Assembly: GCA_012728535.1 (NCBI GenBank)
Contig: JAAYEX010000008.1
Span: forward strand, 1-9,782
DNA from: Clostridiaceae bacterium
Lineage (GTDB): Bacteria; Bacillota; Clostridia; Saccharofermentanales; DTU023
Length of the DNA stretch: 9,782 nt
Direction: 5' to 3'
The first letter of the stretch is position 1. Every line of letters begins with the position of its first letter. The notes under the pieces were generated by a model. It did no database searches. It saw only the letters and a list, made by a program, of their open reading frames with translations, and had not been told where the DNA came from. This document shows, in pieces, positions 1-7,228 of this stretch. Both the position numbers and the translations under genes were made by a program.

Positions 1-152
1 ACTAAAGTGCATCCGGCCAGTTCGCCTCCGCGAACACTGATAAGAATGTCAGAGCCGCCGGCAATGATCTTTGCCTCAGGATGCTCGTCTAGTAGGCTGA
101 TCGCTTCATCCAGCGAAGCAGCTTCATAAAGCTTTTTAATATCGTACTTCAT
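1..152 (-). CDS. xdhB: xanthine dehydrogenase FAD-binding subunit, N-terminal part (cut by window edge)
   Basis: Only the first 50 residues are visible; the gene runs leftward out of the window. The protein begins MKYDIKKLYEAASLDEAISL and continues with AKIIAGGSDILI, the typical FAD-contacting AGGxDxL loop of the FAD-binding domain in molybdenum hydroxylases (known family: E. coli XdhB, CoxM, PaoB). By family knowledge this subunit carries FAD and passes electrons from the iron-sulfur subunit to NAD+ or another acceptor. The ATG at 150-152 is preceded by AGGAGG (158-163 on the complement) with a 5-nt spacer, and this Shine-Dalgarno overlaps the stop codon of xdhA. The two genes are therefore almost certainly in one transcript and translationally linked. 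The order Mo subunit then FAD subunit matches E. coli xdhAB; an iron-sulfur subunit gene would be expected further left. Identification is good despite the short length. Confidence 0.88.
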   Translation of the reverse strand, partial: MKYDIKKLYEAASLDEAISLLDEHPEAKIIAGGSDILISVRGGELAGCTL

Positions 153-161
153 TGCATCCTC

Positions 162-2534
162 CTACGCTGTTTCCTGAGACAGTTTGTTTAACTCGTCTCT
201 GGTTTTTTCATAATGCTCACGTCTGGCACTTATCTCGGAATCGGATTCAAGCAAACCTGCTTCAGCGAATCCTTCATACAGTCTCTGAGGTGTGACCGGG
301 AGTGTGTTGAAGGATACTCCCGTCGCCTGCAGAATACCATTGCGGATGGCAACAGCAGGTGAACAGGCCGGCGGTTCTCCAAGTGCTCTGGTACCGAAAG
401 GACTGGTCGGCTCAGGATTTTCTATGAAGGCGACCTTCATATCCGGATGGTCCATGAATGTGCTGAGCTTATAGTCTAAGAGGTTGTCGTTCAAAACACG
501 ACCTGTCTTTTCGTCATAGAGCAGTTGTTCATAGAGACCGTAACCGATACTCATGCTCATGCCACCATGAACCTGGGCCTCAGAAGTCTGAGGATTGATT
601 AAATTACCGGCGTCATGAACATTACAGATATCTAAGATTTCTACCTTACACAGGGGAATATCAACTTCGACTTCGGCGACAGAGACGCCAAAGGAGTAGG
701 CGTTGCTTTTTACCTGATAGGTACTTTCTGCCGTAATGTGATTACCCTGCTCATGGCAGTACAAAACACTTAATGCCAGATCGCACAAGCTCATCAGAAC
801 CCGGCCATCGCCTTTGCGAACAACTTTACCATCAACTAAATCCAGGACATCGACCGGCATGCGTATATAACGGTGTGCATTTTCCAGGATGCGCTCCTTA
901 AGGATAGTTCCGGTTTGTTTTATGGAAAAACCTGCCACGTATGTCTGCCGTGAACCATAGGCTCCCAGTCCGAATGGCGTTATGTCGGTATCCTGTGTGG
1001 AGACAATATTGACGTCTTCGACCGGAATACCGACTGCTGCTGCTGCCATTTGAGAGAAGACAGTGTCAGCACCCTGACCGATCTCTGTTTCACCCATTTG
1101 CAACTGAATTGAACCATCCTGATTCAAAACCATGCGACAGGCTGAAGTCTCAACGGATATTGGCCAGACTGCAGTGTTGTACCAGAAAAGAGACATGCCG
1201 ATACCTCGGCGGACCGGGCCTTCCTGAGGCTGGTCGTATAGCTTGCGTTTCTCTTCATAATCAGTCATTTCCATGACTTTGTCGATTAAGAGATTGTAGG
1301 TATCATAATAGTTTTCATTTTTGGAGAAGCTATCTACGAAGCCTTTGGGCATTGAGTTCTTGCGTCTGAATTCAACAGAATCCAGATTCATTTGTTTGCA
1401 GATATCTTCGGTGTGAGCTTCAGTAAAGAAAGTAGCCTGTGGCATACCATAAGCACGCATGGCACCGGCAACTGTTTTGTTTGTATAGACAGTGTAGCAG
1501 TCAGCTTCAAAGTTTTTGCAGGGGTAAATCTGATTTACTGAACCCATAGCTTTGCCAGCAATTGAGTGGCCGTGCGAAGCATAAGCTCCCTGATCAGAAT
1601 AAAACTTCAGCTTTCTGGCAGCAATTTTGCCGTCAGGGCGCACCCAGGAAATAATGTGTGCATGCATGGCATGACGAACACGGTTGTTTACAAAGGTCTC
1701 TTCCCTTGTCGTGTCCAGAAAAACCAGACGCCCTCCTACGCTGAGCGAAGCAAAGGCGCATAGGGGCTCCCACAATGCGTCCTGTTTATTGCCGAAACCT
1801 CCGCCTATATAGGGCTTGACAATTCGAACGTCGCCCCAGGGCAGACAGTTTGCCTGTCCGACTACGCGTCTGACAATATGCGGTATCTGTGTGGAAGTTA
1901 CAACTGTGACCCGCTCCTTCTCCATATAGGCATAGCAAACATTAGGTTCAATGTGGGCGTGCTGGACTGTCGGCAGGTGATACCAGCCCTCTACCTTTGT
2001 CAGTCCCTCTTCTTTAATGGCTTCTTCATAGTTGCCGTGACGGACACTTGAGGATGCCAAAATATTGTTAGGAGAAATATCCTCGTGCAGGAGAGGAGCT
2101 CCTTCCTTAATGCTCTCCAGAGGATCAAGAAGGATAGGATACTCCTCATATTCGACTTTAATTTTTTGCAAAGCATGTTTGGCTGAAATTTCATCTTCTG
2201 CTATAACCAGAGCAATCTCATCACCGTAATAGCGAACATGCTCATTTAAAAGCAAACGGTCAGCAACGTCCTGATGTTCCGGATCTGTTGTCCATGGGTG
2301 GCCTGCGGTAGGGAATTGTACCTTCGGAACCTCGAAACAAGTTACGATCTTCACAACACCCTTAACTTTCTCGGCCTCAGAAGTGTCTATGCTTATCACC
2401 CGGCCATGGGCAATTGTTGAAGGGAGTACTTTAGCTATCAGTGCTTTTTCATCGACCAGATCGGCCGTGTATTGCGCTCTGCCCGTTACTTTATCAAAAG
2501 CGTCAACTCTTTTGATGTTTTTCCCAACGCTCAT
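162..2534 (-). CDS. xdhA: xanthine dehydrogenase-type molybdenum-binding subunit
   Basis: This 790-residue protein is the molybdopterin (MCD) catalytic subunit of a xanthine oxidase-family hydroxylase, which hydroxylates purines such as hypoxanthine or xanthine using water as the oxygen source. The N-terminal domain (RVDAFDKVTGRAQYTADL, 9-26) is the usual aldehyde oxidase/XDH a/b hammerhead. Cofactor motifs follow: GGGFGNKQD (244-252), AMRAYGMPQ (358-366), GQGAD (486-490), GAYGSRQTYVAG (524-535) and ALGEP (717-721), where Glu720 is the expected catalytic base. Many blocks resemble E. coli XdhA, for example STQIPHIVRRVVGQA. Residues after about 761 form a charged tail of about 30 residues beyond the E. 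coli protein's end. The ATG at 2532-2534 has GGAGG six bases upstream. It is the first gene of a leftward operon with xdhB and is divergent from ptb. Exact substrate is inferred; related enzymes act on other N-heterocycles. Confidence 0.93.
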   Translation of the reverse strand: MSVGKNIKRVDAFDKVTGRAQYTADLVDEKALIAKVLPSTIAHGRVISIDTSEAEKVKGVVKIVTCFEVPKVQFPTAGHPWTTDPEHQDVADRLLLNEHVRYYGDEIALVIAEDEISAKHALQKIKVEYEEYPILLDPLESIKEGAPLLHEDISPNNILASSSVRHGNYEEAIKEEGLTKVEGWYHLPTVQHAHIEPNVCYAYMEKERVTVVTSTQIPHIVRRVVGQANCLPWGDVRIVKPYIGGGFGNKQDALWEPLCAFASLSVGGRLVFLDTTREETFVNNRVRHAMHAHIISWVRPDGKIAARKLKFYSDQGAYASHGHSIAGKAMGSVNQIYPCKNFEADCYTVYTNKTVAGAMRAYGMPQATFFTEAHTEDICKQMNLDSVEFRRKNSMPKGFVDSFSKNENYYDTYNLLIDKVMEMTDYEEKRKLYDQPQEGPVRRGIGMSLFWYNTAVWPISVETSACRMVLNQDGSIQLQMGETEIGQGADTVFSQMAAAAVGIPVEDVNIVSTQDTDITPFGLGAYGSRQTYVAGFSIKQTGTILKERILENAHRYIRMPVDVLDLVDGKVVRKGDGRVLMSLCDLALSVLYCHEQGNHITAESTYQVKSNAYSFGVSVAEVEVDIPLCKVEILDICNVHDAGNLINPQTSEAQVHGGMSMSIGYGLYEQLLYDEKTGRVLNDNLLDYKLSTFMDHPDMKVAFIENPEPTSPFGTRALGEPPACSPAVAIRNGILQATGVSFNTLPVTPQRLYEGFAEAGLLESDSEISARREHYEKTRDELNKLSQETA

Positions 2535-2623
2535 TTATAACCTCCATTCTTATTGATAAACTAGTGCTCAATATGTTTCTAAGCATTTTAACATATAGCT
2601 ATCTCATGAGAATTTATTTCGCT

Positions 2624-2632
2624 TTTATAGCA
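2624..2632 (-). promoter_or_regulatory. candidate extended -10 promoter for xdhAB
   Basis: On the complement the bases read TGCTATAAA, an extended -10 (TGn plus TATAAA, 5 of 6 to consensus). It lies about 90 bp upstream of the xdhA start. No good -35 is present, as is common for extended -10 promoters. A second, weaker option nearer the gene is TTCTCA-N16-TAAAAT on the same strand. Assignment is by eye only. Confidence 0.35.
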
Positions 2633-2657
2633 CAATTCTTATGTGACATTTGTGCTA
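2628..2657. promoter_or_regulatory. perfect inverted repeat, candidate shared operator
   Basis: TAGCACAA (2628-2635) and its exact reverse complement TTGTGCTA (2650-2657) are separated by 14 bases, so equivalent positions are 22 bp apart, about two helical turns. One arm overlaps the leftward extended -10 element, and the other lies between the -35 and -10 of the rightward ptb promoter. A dimeric or tetrameric regulator bound here could control both operons. The arms do not match a regulator site I can name: the Rex and CRP half-site order is opposite. A 10-bp perfect palindrome TCTCATGAGA lies nearby at 2602-2611. Confidence 0.4.
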
Positions 2658-2670
2658 ATTGTACTATATT
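2643..2670 (+). promoter_or_regulatory. candidate sigma-A promoter for ptb-buk
   Basis: The -35 is GTGACA (2643-2648, 5 of 6 to TTGACA) and the -10 is TATATT (2665-2670, 5 of 6 to TATAAT), with a 16-bp spacer. The predicted start of transcription is near 2677, about 40 bp before the ptb ATG. The -35 and spacer are overlapped by the inverted repeat at 2628-2657, which suggests regulation. Confidence 0.5.
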
Positions 2671-2716
2671 ATTAAGATATTGATTGTGATAATGATCAAA
2701 AGGTTGAGGAGTAAAT

Positions 2717-3631
2717 ATGGACAAATTCGAAGAAATCTACAAACGGGCACAGATGCTCCGGATCGTTCCCCGTATTGCTGTAGTTGCGCCTGACAGACAC
2801 AGTTTGGCTGCAGTTGAAGAAGCTGTGGATCTGGGATTGGCTTCTGCGGCGTTTTTTATGACCACCGCCACTGAGCCGTACGTTTTGGATAAGGTCAGGA
2901 GTTCCCGGTTTTCTTATTATGTTCTCGATTCAGTTGAAGAGGCGGCAGAATATGCAGTAGCTGCATGTTCTGCATCTGAATGCCACATGCTGATGAAGGG
3001 AAATCTTGACAGCTCGGTCCTGCTACGTGCTGTTTTACAAAAGGACAGCGGCTTGACTGAAGGCAAGCTTTTAACTCATTTAGCCTGGCTGGAGATGCCC
3101 AGCTATCATAAACTGTTTATTGTTACTGACGGAGGCATGATTCCTTATCCCAGCTTGGAAGAGAAGGAAGAAATATTACAGCATGCTGTAAATTACTCAC
3201 ATAGGCTGGGCCTTCAGGAGCCCAAAATTGCAGTGCTCGCTGCAGCAGAAAAGGTCAATCATAAGCTTAGAGAAACAACGGACGCGGCCTACCTGAAGGA
3301 ACAGGCTGCAAAGGGAAAGTATGGAAACTGCATCGTTGAAGGCCCGATATCCTTTGATTTGGCTTATATGCCCGGTGCTGCTGAAGTCAAAGGATATGAA
3401 AGTCCTGTTGCGGGTGATGCGGATGTGCTCCTAGTGCCTGACCTTGTTTCCGGAAATTTGTTAGCCAAGGCGCTTGTTTACGGTGGTGGCGGGGAAATGG
3501 CAGGCCTGATTGTGGGTGCACGGGTACCGATATTATTGATCTCCCGCAGTGCCTCGACCAAAGAAAAGATGAACACGATAGCTTTAGCAGTTGTTCTGGC
3601 TCAGACTTCGGATGAGAAGGAATTAAGATGA
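2717..3631 (+). CDS. ptb: phosphate butyryltransferase-type phosphate acyltransferase
   Basis: This 304-residue cytoplasmic enzyme belongs to the phosphate acetyl/butyryltransferase family, close to the usual Ptb length of about 300. It exchanges CoA of butyryl-CoA or a related acyl-CoA for phosphate, giving an acyl phosphate. Recognisable blocks in order are LMKGNLDSSVLLRAVL (92-107), THLAWLEMP (120-128), VTDGGM (136-141), PKIAVLAAAEKVN (169-181), IVEGPISFDLA (206-216), SPVAGDADVLLVPDLVSGN (229-247) and AGLIVGARVPILLISR (262-277). These align well with Ptb consensus blocks I remember, with some divergence (DGGMIPYPSLEEK in place of DAAMNIxPDLEQK). The ATG is preceded by GAGGAG at 2706-2711 with a 5-base spacer. 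The stop overlaps the buk start by 4 bp. Branched or other short acyl-CoA substrates cannot be excluded. Confidence 0.9.
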   Translation: MDKFEEIYKRAQMLRIVPRIAVVAPDRHSLAAVEEAVDLGLASAAFFMTTATEPYVLDKVRSSRFSYYVLDSVEEAAEYAVAACSASECHMLMKGNLDSSVLLRAVLQKDSGLTEGKLLTHLAWLEMPSYHKLFIVTDGGMIPYPSLEEKEEILQHAVNYSHRLGLQEPKIAVLAAAEKVNHKLRETTDAAYLKEQAAKGKYGNCIVEGPISFDLAYMPGAAEVKGYESPVAGDADVLLVPDLVSGNLLAKALVYGGGGEMAGLIVGARVPILLISRSASTKEKMNTIALAVVLAQTSDEKELR

Positions 3632-4689
3632 GGATATTTGTTATTAACCCGGGTTCTACATCGACCAAAGTCGCTTTATATGATGAAAATAGCTGCCTGT
3701 GTGAAAAGAAGATTCTCCATGACAGCAAGTTATTATCACAGTTTAAGAGAATAAACGATCAGCTGGAGATGAGAACCGAAGCAGTCCGTACATTTTTTGA
3801 AGAAAATGATTTGCAGGCAGATGAACTGGACATTATTGTCTCTCGTGGCGGTATTTTACCGCCGGTACGTCACGGAGCATACCATATAGATCAATTTCTG
3901 GTAGATACGCTCTTGTTTAGTCCGGTTCAGGAGCATGCATCCAATATGGGAGCGGGCATTGCTCTACATATATCTAAGGACGGAGGGGGGGTACCTGCCT
4001 ACATTTATGATTCAATTTCTGTAGACGAACTCTTACCCGAAGCTCGCCTGTCAGGTGTAAAGGGCCATAACCGCAGAAGTTTTACACATGTGTTGAACAC
4101 GAGAGCAGTTGCCCGGAGGATTGCAGCTCAGGAAGGTTTCGATCTTATGGAAGAAAACGTCATTCTCGCACATTTGGGTGGCGGTTTTTCAATGAATATT
4201 CAAGCCAAAGGTACATTTATAGATGTTATAGCAGCGGATGAAGGGGCTTTCTCTCCTGAAAGAGCCGGTGGCCTGCCGATATACAATGCTTCTGAAATAG
4301 CACGGGAAGAAGGCTCGGACGGTTTATACAGCTATGAGGTCGGACGGGGAGGCCTGATATCCTATCTTGAGACAAATGATGCGACCGAGGTAGAAAGACG
4401 CATGCGCGAAGGAGACGAAGAAGCCGGTTTGGTATATAGGGCCATGGCTTATCAGATAGCAAAATCTATCGGATCATTGGCGCCTGTTGTCAGTGGGAAT
4501 GTGCGCGCAATAATTCTAACCGGGGGTCTGGCAAATTCAAGATATATCACTGAAGAAGTAAGAAAGCGGGTTGAGTTCATCGCACCGCTTTACGTGTTTG
4601 CCGGAGAACTTGAGATGGAGGCATTGTATGAAGGTGGCAGACGTCTGCTCAGAGGAGAAGAAGGAGCTTACAAGTTTTCGTCTGAGTGA
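3628..4689 (+). CDS. buk: butyrate kinase family acyl kinase
   Basis: This is a 353-residue member of the ASKHA acetokinase family, at the normal butyrate kinase length. It transfers phosphate from the acyl phosphate made by Ptb to ADP, conserving energy as ATP. The N-terminal phosphate loop reads INPGSTSTK (6-14). Further motifs are SRGGILPP (72-79), EHASNMGAG (102-110), AHLGGGFS (181-188), AFSPERAGGLP (207-217), AMAYQIAKSIG (272-282), LTGGLANS (297-304) and EMEALYEGGRRLLRGEE (329-345). Two deviations from the common Buk pattern are a serine in place of glycine in VGRGG, and a shortened loop ADEGAFSPER where most have LDGEGPFSPER. The ATG lies in an ATGA overlap with the ptb stop, with AAGGA six bases upstream, so translation is coupled. 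The 3' end overlaps the convergent gene by 22 bp. Acyl specificity is inferred. Confidence 0.9.
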   Translation: MRIFVINPGSTSTKVALYDENSCLCEKKILHDSKLLSQFKRINDQLEMRTEAVRTFFEENDLQADELDIIVSRGGILPPVRHGAYHIDQFLVDTLLFSPVQEHASNMGAGIALHISKDGGGVPAYIYDSISVDELLPEARLSGVKGHNRRSFTHVLNTRAVARRIAAQEGFDLMEENVILAHLGGGFSMNIQAKGTFIDVIAADEGAFSPERAGGLPIYNASEIAREEGSDGLYSYEVGRGGLISYLETNDATEVERRMREGDEEAGLVYRAMAYQIAKSIGSLAPVVSGNVRAIILTGGLANSRYITEEVRKRVEFIAPLYVFAGELEMEALYEGGRRLLRGEEGAYKFSSE

Positions 4690-5651
4690 TCAGCACCCTT
4701 GTTTCCGTCTGCTTCAGCCATCATTTTTTCCCAGTAATCTTCCAGGAAAGATTCTGAATCTCCATCATATTGCTTATATTGGCGCAACTTCTGTTTGTGT
4801 TCCAGGTCTAATTCTATGGGACTGTGTTCCAGCAGATGGGGATCATCGATATAGGTCTCAAAAAGTCGCAGACTTTTAATCAGATAAAAACCGTCGCAAA
4901 TACGCTCATCAATGCTGATGCTGATATCTATAGTTTTCTTCCACTCCAGTTCTCCGCTGGCAACATTCTGGTATGGCTTCTTATAAATCTTGCCGATAGT
5001 ACAGAAGATAGATGTAGTTCCAAATTCGTAAAGATGATGAAATGGTGCTTCGGCTCCGAGACTTCCCATATGAGAGATGAAAACCGAGGAATAAAGCGGA
5101 ATATTATCCATCAATACCTTGGGCATTAAACCATGGAAATCCAATATCCGTATAATCCATAGGACGAAACGAATCAGGAACCTGGGCATTTTGGTTGCAA
5201 ATTCTATTAGGCGGTCATCGCCTTTTTCCTGGCCGTCTTTGATGTAGCCGATATGTTCACTCATCATCCTGGTCACATCTTCAAGTGTATCGTGGCCATC
5301 GCTGGTGATTTTTGCAACAGATTCAACACCCTCATCTGTCATCAATGTTTTAACAACATATAAAACATCCATAGTATTGCGCTGATAGAGCTTACGTCCT
5401 GCGACAAAGCGATTTAGGTGCGGCCTGCGGTAGACCGTATGAAGAAGTGCAGAAACTATTACATTGAACAGGGTTATTCGTTTGCCTTCACGACGTTTCT
5501 CGCGAATATATTCCTGAATATTTTCCACACAAAATGATTTTCCGTAATAGACCGCGGATTCATTACGGCCACGCATCACATACGGCATGATGTGGATCAT
5601 GGGATCGCCGCCTTTAACCAGCTTCCCATCTTTACGTTTGTTAAAAAACAT
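4668..5651 (-). CDS. stand-alone E2-type (2-oxoacid dehydrogenase) acyltransferase domain protein, probably atypical active site
   Basis: The 327-residue protein resembles the catalytic domain of dihydrolipoamide acyltransferases and chloramphenicol acetyltransferase, without lipoyl or E3-binding domains. Visible blocks are HIMPYVMRGRNESAVYY (20-36), ITLFNVIVSALLHTVYRRP (59-77), LNRFVAGRKLYQRN (79-92), SSVFISHMGSLGAEAPFHHL (188-207), FGTTSIFCTIGKI (210-222) and ISISIDERICDGFYLIKSL (243-261). The last aligns with the DHRxxDG active-site motif, but the histidine position is Glu249, so ordinary acyl transfer is doubtful. Residues 157-170 are very hydrophobic. I chose the ATG at 5649-5651 because GAGGAG lies 4 bases upstream; a TTG at 5685-5687 would add 12 residues but has no comparable site. 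Similar proteins are common in clostridial genomes, usually annotated E2; function is unknown to me. It lies 69 bp downstream of gltS. Confidence 0.75.
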   Translation of the reverse strand: MFFNKRKDGKLVKGGDPMIHIMPYVMRGRNESAVYYGKSFCVENIQEYIREKRREGKRITLFNVIVSALLHTVYRRPHLNRFVAGRKLYQRNTMDVLYVVKTLMTDEGVESVAKITSDGHDTLEDVTRMMSEHIGYIKDGQEKGDDRLIEFATKMPRFLIRFVLWIIRILDFHGLMPKVLMDNIPLYSSVFISHMGSLGAEAPFHHLYEFGTTSIFCTIGKIYKKPYQNVASGELEWKKTIDISISIDERICDGFYLIKSLRLFETYIDDPHLLEHSPIELDLEHKQKLRQYKQYDGDSESFLEDYWEKMMAEADGNKGADHSDENL

Positions 5652-5662
5652 AGGTCTCCTCT

Positions 5663-5696
5663 TTTGCAATTTGCTCGTATACGGCAAGTTGGCAAA
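5663..5696. promoter_or_regulatory. imperfect inverted repeat in the leader of the E2-like gene
   Basis: On the plus strand TTTGC-AAT-TTGC is followed after 9 bases by GCAA-GTTG-GCAAA. The arms pair as 5 bp, a bulge, 2 bp, a mismatch and 4 bp, and CG..CG in the loop can extend the stem. The dyad sits between a TATAAT at 5701-5706 (complement) and the Shine-Dalgarno at 5656-5661. It could be an operator over the transcription start or a leader hairpin next to the ribosome binding site. No U-run follows, so it is not a terminator. Confidence 0.35.
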
Positions 5697-5700
5697 GCTT

Positions 5701-5706
5701 ATTATA
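5701..5706 (-). promoter_or_regulatory. candidate -10 element for the E2-like gene
   Basis: A perfect TATAAT is present on the complement, about 50 bp upstream of the ATG. The best -35 at 16 bp is AAGACT (3 of 6), so this may be a weak or activator-dependent internal promoter between gltS and the E2-like gene. Confidence 0.3.
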
Positions 5707-5720
5707 CACGTTTGGCGATA

Positions 5721-7154
5721 CTAGTCTTGTATCTCTCCTGAATCTACAGCATTCTTATGCTTCAAGGCATGCTTTCGTGTCCGATATCTGAGACCGAAAT
5801 GCAGGATTGCCCAGTAAACAAAGATGGATCCCAAGGTTACATAAAGCAGCAATTCAGATTGAGCAGCCAAGCCAACAAACAGCAATATAGGTGCGGCAAA
5901 GATAATGGCGGTGCTGCTTCCCGTAACCAGATTCATTGACATAGGGGTATGAAAAAGCGGATCAACTTCGCGTAGTAGCATGATACCGGTACTGGCAGTG
6001 CCCGTCATCATGCCATACATGCCCATCATACCTGCTACCGGATAATCCGGATAAACAATTTTTGACATTTTGATATTGTAGAACAAAGTTGCTACTCCGC
6101 CCAATGTTGACATAATTAGAAATACCGGCCAATTTCCCTTAAGATCTTCAATAGAAATGGTGGAAATAGCACCGACGACCATTACATCAAAGGCAAAGCC
6201 TGAGATGCGATTCAACAAATATGTATTAGGATACTGGTGAGACATCAGACCTTTTTCCCGGAATTTCTTCAGAGAGCCACGCATTAACAAAGCAATGACT
6301 GAACCGATGAGGAAGTTAAATCCCCAAAGCAGAGGACTGAGAGTATCTACTAAACCTGACAAGGAGGGGAAGTTTCCAAGAACCCATAACAGGCCGTAAA
6401 TCAGGCCATAGGTTATGAGGTAAACCAGCGCTATCAGAGCAACTTGCAAGGTCAGGCGATCAACAGGTTCAGAGAGAGGAACCTCGTTGTCGTCTTCAAA
6501 AACAACCTCTACCTGCTCCTTGCTGTGTCTTATTGCTGTGGCCGGCAGCTTATTTTTTTTCTTGAGATAATAAAGATAGGCTATGCCGCCAATACTGGCC
6601 CAGACGAATCCAATGCTGGCTATGGCCAGACCGAAGCTTTGTCCGCCGGCAAAACCGTAAGATTCATACATTGCACCGATATTGTTGCCCTGGCCCGGAC
6701 CCTGACCATAGCCCATAGGCAGGAGTATTCCTGATGCTTTGAAAAAACCGGGTGCAAAAGTAAAAGAAGCAATAATTGTGATAATTAAACCAAGTGCCCC
6801 CTGCATGAGGTAGTTGGAGACAATCAGCATACCTGAGTTGACACTGTTATATAATCCGTCTCCCTTTTGTTTCTTCAGATCCTGCAATTGCGGAACTCTG
6901 AGACTAAGGGCGATAAAGCCGATAGCAAGACCGTGATAGGTGAACATCTGTAGTAAATCGATATTAAGTGAAATCAGTCCGGTTTCATTTACTATTAGTC
7001 CTATGAATCCTGCAATAACAGATGTGGGAGCCAAGGCATTTCGGAAAAATCTGGTTTTCCTGCGCAACAAGTTGCCAAGAAGTAACAGAATTGCTAAAAC
7101 GCCACTGGTTAGAATAAAACCCCATAGCTCTTTATTCGCCGATGAAAAATCCAT
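5721..7154 (-). CDS. GltS-family sodium/glutamate-type symporter
   Basis: This 477-residue, highly hydrophobic membrane protein has about ten or more membrane segments. It matches the glutamate:Na+ symporter (ESS, GltS) family. The two pseudo-symmetric re-entrant motifs are visible: LLPMGYGQGPGQGNNIG (144-160) in the N half and MGMYGMMTGTASTGIMLLRE (377-396) in the C half. A hydrophilic cytoplasmic loop lies at about 197-232 (KKKNKLPATAIRH then VEVVFEDDNEVPLSEP), separating the two halves. It is longer than E. coli GltS (about 400 residues). By family knowledge it imports glutamate or a related dicarboxylate-like amino acid with Na+, but substrate is inferred. The ATG at 7152-7154 follows AGGAGG with a 5-base spacer. 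It is 69 bp upstream of the E2-like gene and 81 bp downstream of the plsC-like gene, all on one strand. Confidence 0.85.
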   Translation of the reverse strand: MDFSSANKELWGFILTSGVLAILLLLGNLLRRKTRFFRNALAPTSVIAGFIGLIVNETGLISLNIDLLQMFTYHGLAIGFIALSLRVPQLQDLKKQKGDGLYNSVNSGMLIVSNYLMQGALGLIITIIASFTFAPGFFKASGILLPMGYGQGPGQGNNIGAMYESYGFAGGQSFGLAIASIGFVWASIGGIAYLYYLKKKNKLPATAIRHSKEQVEVVFEDDNEVPLSEPVDRLTLQVALIALVYLITYGLIYGLLWVLGNFPSLSGLVDTLSPLLWGFNFLIGSVIALLMRGSLKKFREKGLMSHQYPNTYLLNRISGFAFDVMVVGAISTISIEDLKGNWPVFLIMSTLGGVATLFYNIKMSKIVYPDYPVAGMMGMYGMMTGTASTGIMLLREVDPLFHTPMSMNLVTGSSTAIIFAAPILLFVGLAAQSELLLYVTLGSIFVYWAILHFGLRYRTRKHALKHKNAVDSGEIQD

Positions 7155-7228
7155 ACTATCCTCCTGAACGTCAACCTCAAAAAAATAAAACTAAAATCCG
7201 TATCAACTATTTATAAACAGCTTATTCA

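Noticed and set aside
292..2194. Several open frames of about 60-65 codons opposite or out of frame within xdhA
   Set aside because: They lie entirely inside a clearly conserved gene, lack good ribosome binding sites, and their translations show no recognisable family or sensible composition.
2628..2657. Reading the xdhA-ptb dyad as a Rex, CRP or FNR site
   Set aside because: Those sites have TTGTG or TGTGA-type half-sites pointing inward with short spacers; here the TTGTG arm is on the right and CACAA on the left with a 14-bp gap.
3387..4879. Antisense and shifted frames of 78-113 codons across ptb, buk and the buk/E2 junction
   Set aside because: They are shadows of the conserved ptb, buk and E2-like frames, with basic, cysteine-rich low-quality translations.
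5652..5687. Upstream TTG start adding 12 residues to the E2-like protein
   Set aside because: The ATG at 5649-5651 has GAGGAG at good spacing and matches the start of the conserved region; the extension lies over the dyad and has no comparable ribosome binding site.
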